From Ignavibacteria bacterium UBA2333 (GTDB lineage: Bacteria; Bacteroidota; Ignavibacteria; Kapaibacteriales; Kapaibacteriaceae), in contig DDUR01000012.1 in the NCBI GenBank assembly GCA_002344895.1, forward strand, positions 1 through 27,296: DNA of 27,296 bases, read 5' to 3'. A model generated the notes under the pieces. That model did not search any database and was not told where the DNA came from. It saw only the letters and a list, made by a program, of their open reading frames with translations. A program made the translations under genes and the position numbers. How positions within the stretch are numbered: position 1 is the first letter of the stretch; each line of letters begins with the position of its first letter. Positions 7,500 through 13,143 of this stretch are shown one piece after another.

Positions 7500-8036
7500 T
7501 CACTTCCGGTTAAAAAATCCTGCCAGGAGCGACATAATAATGGCTACAGGTGAAATCTCCATGAAGGTTAAGCCTATGCGATAAAGTCTGTTGTCCGTGT
7601 ACTCGACTGCAAACTCGCGGATTTCCTTCGTTGCCGATTCAAGTTCTGCTCCCGACACACCCGAGGCAGAAAGACCAGCAATCTGAGCATCTGCATAGAT
7701 GTTTCCGAACTGATGAAGTTCAGTGAAGGTAAACCAGATCTCCCACGATATCACGTAGAAGATCGACGCAATAGCCGCAATGGCTAGTCCAGCGCCCCAC
7801 ATTCGTAAGAACGACCAATGTTCGACAGGAATACTATTCCGGTACTTGCGGGTGCCAATTAACACCGGAATCATACTGATAAACATCGTCGCAAAACCAA
7901 TGAGCATACCGACTGCCATTTCGGCAGACAGCTTCTCTGGCGTCAAATTATCCGACAGCATGACAAAGTGGATACTAGAGAGGACAAGAATTGCCACGCC
8001 AGCAGCAAGTCCGTAGCGTAGTACAAACGGTTTCAT
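7500..8036 (-). CDS. DUF4199 family membrane protein
   Basis: 178 aa from the ATG at 8036, which has AAAGG about 9 nt upstream; an upstream TTG at 8072 would add a non-conserved leader. Four hydrophobic segments are seen at about residues 5-24, 39-61, 79-103 and 150-174. The third begins FLRMWGAGLAIAAIASIFYVISW, which is the characteristic DUF4199 middle helix. A long polar stretch (residues about 104-148, with 'ADAQIAGLSASGVSGAELESATKEI') separates helices three and four, as usual in the family. Function is unknown. Together with the LuxR-type gene upstream on the same strand it may form a regulator/effector pair; the palindrome between them could control it. Confidence 0.75.
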   Translation of the reverse strand: MKPFVLRYGLAAGVAILVLSSIHFVMLSDNLTPEKLSAEMAVGMLIGFATMFISMIPVLIGTRKYRNSIPVEHWSFLRMWGAGLAIAAIASIFYVISWEIWFTFTELHQFGNIYADAQIAGLSASGVSGAELESATKEIREFAVEYTDNRLYRIGLTFMEISPVAIIMSLLAGFFNRK

Positions 8037-8082
8037 CCGAACAACCTTTCTGATAAGGGGTGAAAGGGGCAACTACATCAAA

Positions 8083-8095
8083 TTCTCCGGGAGAA
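8083..8095. promoter_or_regulatory. 13-bp palindrome shared with the left-end repeats
   Basis: TTCTCCGGGAGAA is a perfect palindrome around a central G. It is identical to the core of the dyads at 73-100 and 144-171. It lies 47 nt upstream of the DUF4199 start codon, in the promoter region. Confidence 0.55.
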
Positions 8096-8097
8096 AC

Positions 8098-8115
8098 ATC
8101 ACCCATATGGGTGAT
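8098..8115. promoter_or_regulatory. 18-bp perfect palindrome, candidate operator
   Basis: ATCACCCATATGGGTGAT reads the same on both strands. It lies in the 113-bp gap between the LuxR-type regulator and the DUF4199 gene, about 60-80 nt upstream of the latter's start, where an activator or repressor dimer would sit. The next-door LuxR-type protein is the obvious candidate ligand, but this is inference. Confidence 0.6.
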
Positions 8116-8149
8116 TTTACAGGATTACTCCTCTGTTTGTCAACACATT

Positions 8150-8599
8150 TTACGCTGTTTTGGCATCGATTTCTAAGAAACCAGCTGAAACTGCCACCAT
8201 TGCGGCCTCTGTACGTCGTCGAACACCAAGTTTTGAATAGACTGATGCAAGGTGGGATTTAATCGTGTTTTCCGACACGAAGAGACAATCAGCAATCTCG
8301 CGATTGGTTTTGCCGTTCGCCACATGCCGAAGTACTTCAAGCTCGCGTTCGGTAAGAAGTGACATTTCGGCAGTTCGAGTGGCCTGAATTGCTGATACTG
8401 TGGCTGCCGTTTGACGCGCCTCAACTCGTTCGTAATACGTCCGTCCAAGCCAAATTCCTATCCCGATCGCCACAACTGCCACGATCAGAAGAAATATCTC
8501 CTGGACAAGTGGAACTGCCATAACACGTACCTGCAGCAACGCTAGGGACGTTATGATTGCCCCGGTAACGAGACCTGAGGTAAGGATTGTGCGATTCAT
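8150..8599 (-). CDS. membrane-tethered LuxR-type HTH transcriptional regulator
   Basis: 149 aa. Two transmembrane helices at about residues 5-27 and 33-52 precede a short polar linker (YYERVEARQTAATVSAIQATRTAEM). A GerE/LuxR C-terminal HTH occupies about 80-142: LLTERELEVLRHVANGKTNREIA, then LFVSENTIKSHLASVYSKLGVRRRTEA. All hallmark residues of the DNA-binding four-helix unit are present. There is no receiver, PAS or autoinducer domain, so any signal must be sensed through the membrane part or by a partner such as the adjacent DUF4199 protein. A DNA-binding domain tethered to the inner membrane is an unusual but known layout. Confidence 0.87.
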   Translation of the reverse strand: MNRTILTSGLVTGAIITSLALLQVRVMAVPLVQEIFLLIVAVVAIGIGIWLGRTYYERVEARQTAATVSAIQATRTAEMSLLTERELEVLRHVANGKTNREIADCLFVSENTIKSHLASVYSKLGVRRRTEAAMVAVSAGFLEIDAKTA

Positions 8600-8924
8600 C
8601 AGACGAAACTTACGTCGAGTTTGTCCTATGCGAAACTGTACGCCGACTCAGTAGTTCTCGAAAGGTCGTATACGCAGAACACGGTAATTCTTCCGGAAAC
8701 ACCGGATTGGAGTATTGTGTAATTCACTGTGAAGATTATTTTACACCACTCACACACCTGTGCGATTCCAGACATTGATCCGGTCAGGGGAAATGACGGA
8801 CACTGGGCGATACATGGTGATTACGTTCGACGATGGCGGTCAGGGGAAATGACGCCTCGACGTGACGAGTAACCCGACAACGAAACGACTGAATCACACC
8901 ACATTCGTGAGTAAGGAGTAGGGT
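8600..8924. other. intergenic region between divergent genes
   Basis: 325 bp without a plausible gene, between the start of the LuxR-type regulator (minus) and the start of the Ig-domain protein (plus). It must hold both promoters. The only distinct structure I find is the pair of 18-bp direct repeats near 8781 and 8837. No exact TAnnTTTG element was found on either strand by eye. Confidence 0.7.
8781..8854 (+). promoter_or_regulatory. two identical 18-bp direct repeats
   Basis: CGGTCAGGGGAAATGACG occurs at 8781-8798 and again at 8837-8854, a 56-bp centre-to-centre spacing. Each copy has internal symmetry GTCA-N7-TGAC, as expected for a dimeric regulator's binding site. The second copy lies 70 nt before the start of the Ig-domain gene. 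Identical spacing close to an integral number of helical turns (about 5.3) would put both sites on nearly the same face. Confidence 0.6.
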
Positions 8925-11597
8925 ATGAACATGGGTACGTTCATTCGCCGAACGCTGGGAAGTCTTGTACTTCTTGCATGCGCGGCAGTTGCGCTTCAGG
9001 CGCAGATTACATTACGCATCAATTCAACAAACGGATCCTGGCCTACGGAGGTTGGCTGGCAGGTCGTAAACACGGCAACTAATGTCGTTTATCATTGTCG
9101 ACCGTTTGGCTCATCAGTCATTCCAAACGGAGTGGACATCAGCGTGCCTGCTGGTCAGTACGCAGTTCGTGCATGGGATAGTTATGGTGACGGTTGGAAT
9201 GGCGCGTCAATCACCATTACGCACGTTGCACTTAACTCTGTTCTTGTCAACGCCGCTACGATGACGCTGTACTCAGGCGGATCGATGACGTGTCCTGGAC
9301 CTACTGCCGTCACATCAACAACACAAACGATTGCTACGTTTACCGTTGTCGTGCCCTGCGTAGCCCCAACGATCACGTCGATACCAGCTACTGCATCCGT
9401 CTGTTCTGGAACTTCGAGAACATTTACGGTATCGTCGAATCTCACCAATGGAACGTATGAGTGGCGACAAAATGGAGTTGCTGTTGCAACAACAACGATA
9501 AACTCATACACCATTCCTTCCATTAACGATTCTCATGCAGGTGTATGGGATGTTGTTCTGCGCGATAACTGTAATCCGACACTCGCAGTACGTACATCGA
9601 ATGCATGGGTTATCACTGTCATCGCGACACCTGTGATCACACAACAGCCGGTCGCCAGCAAGGCAACATGTGAGAATACAAATGACGTTATCTCGGTACG
9701 AGCTACAGGGGCTGGCGTTACGTATCAGTGGCGAAAGAATGGCGTCAACATTGCTGGCGCTACCTCTGCCGACTTTGTTCTGAATAACGTTACAGCTTCT
9801 GCCAATGGCTCGTATGACTGCGTCATCACTGGAACGTGTCCCCCGTCAATCGTAAGTAACGCTTGTGTCCTCACAACCACCGAACGTCCGCGCACAACAA
9901 CAGAGCCAGAGCCCCTTGCTCTGTGTCCAGGCGCATCAGGCACACTGACATTTGCTGCGACAGGGACAAACTTGAACTATCAGTGGTATCGTAATGGTCA
10001 GCGTGTGGAAAATGGCAGCTCAAACACGCTAAACTTTACGAATTACTCAACATCGATGGACGGCCAGTACTACTGTATGGCCACTTCAAATGTCCCGAAT
10101 CCTAACAACTGTGTTATTACGGTTCAAAGCCGTTCGGTAACAGTTGCAGGGTTCCGTCGGCCAACTGTTTCCGAACAACCGGCGAAGAACATTGACGCAT
10201 GTGTTGGGGGTAATGCTACACTCGTCGCAGAGTTTGCTGGTACAGGTCTGACGTATCAGTGGTATCGCAATGGCTCTCGCCTTGACGGTGCCGTAGCAAA
10301 CTCACTCAGTCTCAGTGGCATTCGTGCATCGGATGCCGGAAGTTACACGTGTACGGCAACAGGTACGTGTGGTCTCTCGGTATCATCCGATGTCTGCGTT
10401 GTAACTGTCATCGCAAAACCAACGTTAACTGAGCAACCAGTAAACCAGAATCTTTCAATAGGAGATGAGCTTCGCTTGTCGGTGAGTGGTACAGATGTTC
10501 GTGACGTACAGTGGACGCGTGACGGCAAGGATATTTCCGGAGCAACATCAACGGTGTACGTTGTCGAGGCAGCGTCATTGTCTGATGCCGGATACTATGC
10601 TGCCAAGGTAGTAAACTCTTGTGGTGGTGTCGTTTCTCGCGCTGTGCGTGTTACGGTTGCAGAAAAGAGGATCCCTCAGCCAGAGATTGCCCTTGCTCAA
10701 ACATCGGCAGACTTCGGCACGATTCCCGTCGGTTACACACAGGAGCTTGATCTGAGCGAACTCATCAGCAATGAAGGTGACGCTGCCCTTACGGTCACCT
10801 CGATCACAATCGACAATCCGGCCTTCACCTTTGTCACAGCGCCGTCGTTACCGATGACACTTGCACCGGGCGAATCGCGTTCCTTGTCACTTCGTGCAGC
10901 TCCGACAACACAAGGCTCGATTACAGGCACGATGACGATTACGTCAGACGATCCCGTAAATCCTTCGTTGACCGTTGCGTTATCGGCAGTCTACACACTT
11001 CGATATGCTCACGAAGCAACACTCGCGTTCCCGGAAACCGAAGTTGGTCAATCAGCAGAACTCTGCGTGCGCGTGAATAATTCGTCGTCGGTTGACATTG
11101 TAATCGACAATGCAACGATCTCTGGAGCAGCAGCCAGTGACTTTGAACTGGTTACGTCTACACCCGTTGCAATTGCAGCTGGCGCATCATCAGATCTGTG
11201 CCTAAAGTTTACGCCAACCGCTTCAGGTGGTAGAAACGCAACAGTTAACATTACGTCGGCTACAGGTGGAAACTCGTCCGTAAGCATTTCGGGTGACGGA
11301 GTAGTCACAACCTCCGTTGTTGATGCAGAAACATTTGGAATTTCTGCCTCACCGATGCCTATGACGGATCGTTTGAACGTGCGTTTCGATCGCTCCATGC
11401 CAGACATGAACGTTGATGTTATGTCGAGCTCCGGAGCGCGTGTTGCAACGTTTGCTGTACCTGCAGCACAAGCTGGATCGACAGTCGTATGGGACGGACG
11501 TTCGTTATCAGGATCGGACGTGGCCGCAGGCGTCTATACGATGATCTTCCGCACTCCTACAGCCGTTTACACGATGCCAATCGTCATCGTCCACTAA
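8925..11597 (+). CDS. secreted multi-Ig protein with T9SS C-terminal sorting domain
   Basis: 890 aa; AAGGAG precedes the ATG. Order of parts: signal peptide to about residue 26 (LQAQ); an N-terminal beta domain with SYGDGWNGASI, a motif common in T9SS cargo (27-140); five Ig-like domains (about 145-232, 235-318, 320-410, 411-497, 498-584), most with the pattern 'YQW.+NG' and 'D.G.Y.C', while the fifth has VQWTRDG and YYAAKV; two ASH/choice-of-anchor-D-like domains (about 588-690 and 692-800) beginning SADFGTIPVG and LAFPETEVGQ; and a type A sorting domain (about 805-890: SASPMPMTDRLNVRF, WDGRSLSGSDVAAGVYTMIF). It is predicted to be exported by T9SS and held on the surface or released. Probably an adhesin or matrix protein; ligand unknown. 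It has its own terminator. Confidence 0.88.
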   Translation: MNMGTFIRRTLGSLVLLACAAVALQAQITLRINSTNGSWPTEVGWQVVNTATNVVYHCRPFGSSVIPNGVDISVPAGQYAVRAWDSYGDGWNGASITITHVALNSVLVNAATMTLYSGGSMTCPGPTAVTSTTQTIATFTVVVPCVAPTITSIPATASVCSGTSRTFTVSSNLTNGTYEWRQNGVAVATTTINSYTIPSINDSHAGVWDVVLRDNCNPTLAVRTSNAWVITVIATPVITQQPVASKATCENTNDVISVRATGAGVTYQWRKNGVNIAGATSADFVLNNVTASANGSYDCVITGTCPPSIVSNACVLTTTERPRTTTEPEPLALCPGASGTLTFAATGTNLNYQWYRNGQRVENGSSNTLNFTNYSTSMDGQYYCMATSNVPNPNNCVITVQSRSVTVAGFRRPTVSEQPAKNIDACVGGNATLVAEFAGTGLTYQWYRNGSRLDGAVANSLSLSGIRASDAGSYTCTATGTCGLSVSSDVCVVTVIAKPTLTEQPVNQNLSIGDELRLSVSGTDVRDVQWTRDGKDISGATSTVYVVEAASLSDAGYYAAKVVNSCGGVVSRAVRVTVAEKRIPQPEIALAQTSADFGTIPVGYTQELDLSELISNEGDAALTVTSITIDNPAFTFVTAPSLPMTLAPGESRSLSLRAAPTTQGSITGTMTITSDDPVNPSLTVALSAVYTLRYAHEATLAFPETEVGQSAELCVRVNNSSSVDIVIDNATISGAAASDFELVTSTPVAIAAGASSDLCLKFTPTASGGRNATVNITSATGGNSSVSISGDGVVTTSVVDAETFGISASPMPMTDRLNVRFDRSMPDMNVDVMSSSGARVATFAVPAAQAGSTVVWDGRSLSGSDVAAGVYTMIFRTPTAVYTMPIVIVH

Positions 11598-11619
11598 TTC
11601 ACAACACTTGTTTCTCGCG

Positions 11620-11657
11620 AAAGGGCCGCACCGTTCATGGTGCGGCCCTTTGTTTTT
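11620..11657 (+). terminator. factor-independent terminator
   Basis: Perfect 13-bp stem AAAGGGCCGCACC / GGTGCGGCCCTTT with loop GTTCAT, then GTTTTT, 22 nt after the stop codon of the Ig-domain gene. Confidence 0.93.
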
Positions 11658-11695
11658 CCTAGCTTCACGTACGTTTCACCAGTTTCGGAATTATC

Positions 11696-12064
11696 ATGAA
11701 CGTTAGCCCCCTTCGCCCCATAACAGTCACCATTGCGGTGATTGGGATTCTCCTAGGTTCCATACATGTATTCGCCCAGGAACTGAAGGACAAGGTAAAG
11801 GTAAGCGTCTCGTTTCGGAAGTCCGGAACGGACTGGCCTGTTTCAGTGACACTGAAGAACGAGAGCGGGAAAACGTTCTCCGATCCCGTCGTCCGAGTGA
11901 GGTTTTACAACAAGGATGGGCAAGAAGTATCTACCGATGCGAAGATGTACTTCGTGACAGTAAAAAAGGGTGCCACAAAGAAACTTGAAACACGGATTTG
12001 GAATGACGTCGACACATCGGCTGTGTCGGCAACCGGTTCGCTCGACACAGCCGTGTTCGATTAG
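11696..12064 (+). CDS. small secreted FxLYD-like protein
   Basis: 122 aa. Signal peptide at residues 1-28 (ends HVFAQ). The rest (VKVSVSFRKSGTDWPVSVTL...PVVRVRFYNKDGQEVSTDAKMYFVTVKKGATKKLETRIW) has the strand pattern of FxLYD-type periplasmic or surface beta-sandwiches: an N-S/E-G turn, 'V.VRFYNKDG', then a 'KKGATKKLE' strand before the end. Such domains occur in many small envelope proteins without a defined activity. It stands alone between a terminator and a convergent rhodanese gene 19 nt away. Confidence 0.65.
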   Translation: MNVSPLRPITVTIAVIGILLGSIHVFAQELKDKVKVSVSFRKSGTDWPVSVTLKNESGKTFSDPVVRVRFYNKDGQEVSTDAKMYFVTVKKGATKKLETRIWNDVDTSAVSATGSLDTAVFD

Positions 12065-12083
12065 GCATCAAACGACATTCAGC

Positions 12084-12476
12084 TTAGGGCTGAACGACGG
12101 GGAGGTTTGCGTTTTTCCAGGCCGTTATGCCGCCCGACATGTCCAAAACGTTTGTGAAGCCAAGTTCGGTTAATCGAGTTGATGCTTTGGCACTTCTGCC
12201 GCCAACCGCACAATACACAACAACCGGTTTCTTTCTGTCGAGCTTCTTGACGATGGTTTCGAACTGTGTATCGTTCCAGTTTGCTAGCGTAGCCGTTGGT
12301 ACGTATCCTGTTGACCATTCACCAGGAGTACGTACGTCGAGCACCGTAACCTTACCGGCATCAATAAGCTTCTTCGCTTCGGCGGGTGCGATTTTTTTTG
12401 ATTGACCGGCACAAGCCATTACAGACATCAGCATGATACTCGTCACAACGACAAGTATGTTACGGGACGTTATCAT
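12084..12476 (-). CDS. exported rhodanese-like protein
   Basis: 130 aa from the ATG at 12476, which overlaps the stop of the upstream rhodanese gene (ATGA). The N-terminus MITSRNILVVVTSIMLMSVMACAGQ is an export signal; VMAC could be a loose lipobox, or cleavage may follow ACA. The rhodanese domain runs from about residue 28: VTVLDVRTPGEWSTGYV, then the active-site loop VVYCAVGGRSAKAS with the sulfur-carrying Cys and the closing Arg, and a C-terminal LGFTNVLDMSGGITAWK. Rhodaneses move sulfane sulfur; here the reaction would take place in the periplasm. Substrate not determinable. Confidence 0.88.
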   Translation of the reverse strand: MITSRNILVVVTSIMLMSVMACAGQSKKIAPAEAKKLIDAGKVTVLDVRTPGEWSTGYVPTATLANWNDTQFETIVKKLDRKKPVVVYCAVGGRSAKASTRLTELGFTNVLDMSGGITAWKNANLPVVQP

Positions 12477-12793
12477 TTGTTCTCCTTCTCCAAGTCTGCC
12501 ACGGCACGGTTCACGGCTGTCCAAGGTCCACCATTGATGGCCGTGAGTCCTGCGCGCACAGCGGCGTCTGTTGCCGCACCACTTCGGCCTCCTGAAGCGC
12601 AACAGAAGACGATAGGTACATCGGGTGAGAATCTCGACAGTTGGTTACCGAGGTTCTGCAGTGGAATGTTTGTTGATCCCGCTACATGGCCTCCGGCAAA
12701 TTCTTGTGGACTGCGAACATCGATAATGATTGCGCCATCGCGCAGTGCTGTTGTTAGGGTTTCGGACTTTTTTCCGAAGAGTGAGCCAAACAT
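12473..12793 (-). CDS. cytoplasmic rhodanese-like protein
   Basis: 106 aa from the ATG at 12793, preceded by GAG about 9 nt upstream. An ATG at 12838 has a misplaced purine tract and adds a non-conserved leader. Single rhodanese domain: IIIDVRSPQEFAGGHVAGSTNIPL, the active-site loop VFCCASGGRSGAA with a catalytic Cys preceded by a second Cys, and a shortened C-terminus LTAINGGPWTAVNRAV. There is no export signal, so it is predicted to be cytoplasmic. It is coupled to the exported rhodanese downstream, suggesting a two-compartment sulfur-handling pair. Confidence 0.87.
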   Translation of the reverse strand: MFGSLFGKKSETLTTALRDGAIIIDVRSPQEFAGGHVAGSTNIPLQNLGNQLSRFSPDVPIVFCCASGGRSGAATDAAVRAGLTAINGGPWTAVNRAVADLEKENK

Positions 12794-12949
12794 GTGTGTT
12801 CTCGTAGGTGTGATGAAATGCCCCTGGAAGAATTGCATCCCTGAAGCGGTATCTACGAAACTATGCGAACTTGATACGGGACTTTTGTGACATCCTCACA
12901 TGGATACAACGTATAGTGCCTTGCGTTGGATGTGGTGTTACGATGACGG

Positions 12950-12979
12950 AAAACTTCTGTGAGGAAACACAGGAGTTTT
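12950..12979 (+). promoter_or_regulatory. inverted repeat overlapping the -33 region
   Basis: Arms AAAACTTCTGTG (12950-12961) and CACAGGAGTTTT (12968-12979) pair along 12 positions with a single G-T, around AGGAAA. The right arm overlaps the -33 TTTG of the fibre-operon promoter, so a bound dimer would compete with or contact RNA polymerase. Confidence 0.5.
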
Positions 12980-13007
12980 GTGTACGAATAATTTCGTCCT
13001 ACTTTTG
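12977..13007 (+). promoter_or_regulatory. Bacteroidetes-type promoter of the fibre operon
   Basis: TTTG at 12977-12980 and TACTTTTG at 13000-13007 match the -33 TTTG and -7 TAnnTTTG consensus of the Bacteroidetes primary sigma factor, with a 19-bp gap. Predicted transcription start near 13012, giving an untranslated leader of about 130 nt. Confidence 0.6.
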
Positions 13008-13057
13008 CGGCCATTCAGGGTTCTTACCGCCTCGCACCACGTAATCGATGACCATCA

Positions 13058-13093
13058 GGGGGTTAGCGATCATCGGCAGAGGGGGTTCACGAT
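13058..13093 (+). promoter_or_regulatory. leader direct repeats GGGGGTTnnCGAT
   Basis: GGGGGTTAGCGAT (13058-13070) and GGGGGTTCACGAT (13081-13093) differ at two positions and are 23 bp apart. They lie inside the predicted 5' leader of the fibre operon, so they could be RNA- or DNA-level control sites. No T-tract or start codon is associated. Confidence 0.4.
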
Positions 13094-13099
13094 TTCGAT

Positions 13100-13118
13100 A
13101 CGTCCGTAGTGCGGACGT
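13100..13118 (+). promoter_or_regulatory. leader hairpin near the fibre-operon start
   Basis: ACGTCCG (13100-13106) pairs with CGGACGT (13112-13118) around TAGTG. It ends about 13 nt before the AAGGAG Shine-Dalgarno at 13131-13136 and 25 nt before the start codon, a place where a hairpin could affect translation. Confidence 0.45.
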
Positions 13119-13143
13119 CCATCTCAGGGTTGAAGGAGTGTTC

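Larger units (their letters stand above)
12794..13143. other. intergenic region upstream of the fibre operon
   Basis: 350 bp between the rhodanese gene (minus) and the first fibre gene (plus). It contains a 12-bp inverted repeat (12950-12979), a Bacteroidetes-type promoter (12977-13007), two GGGGGTT direct repeats (13058-13093) and a 7-bp hairpin (13100-13118). No convincing gene is seen. Confidence 0.75.

Noticed and set aside
12078..12094. Small hairpin TTCAGC-TTAGG-GCTGAA between the FxLYD-like and rhodanese genes as a terminator
   Set aside because: The stem is only 6 bp, no T-tract follows on either strand, and it overlaps the rhodanese stop codon.
12402..12890. 162-codon plus-strand open frame across the rhodaneses
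   Set aside because: It is antisense to two rhodanese genes with intact active sites and has no domain-like content.
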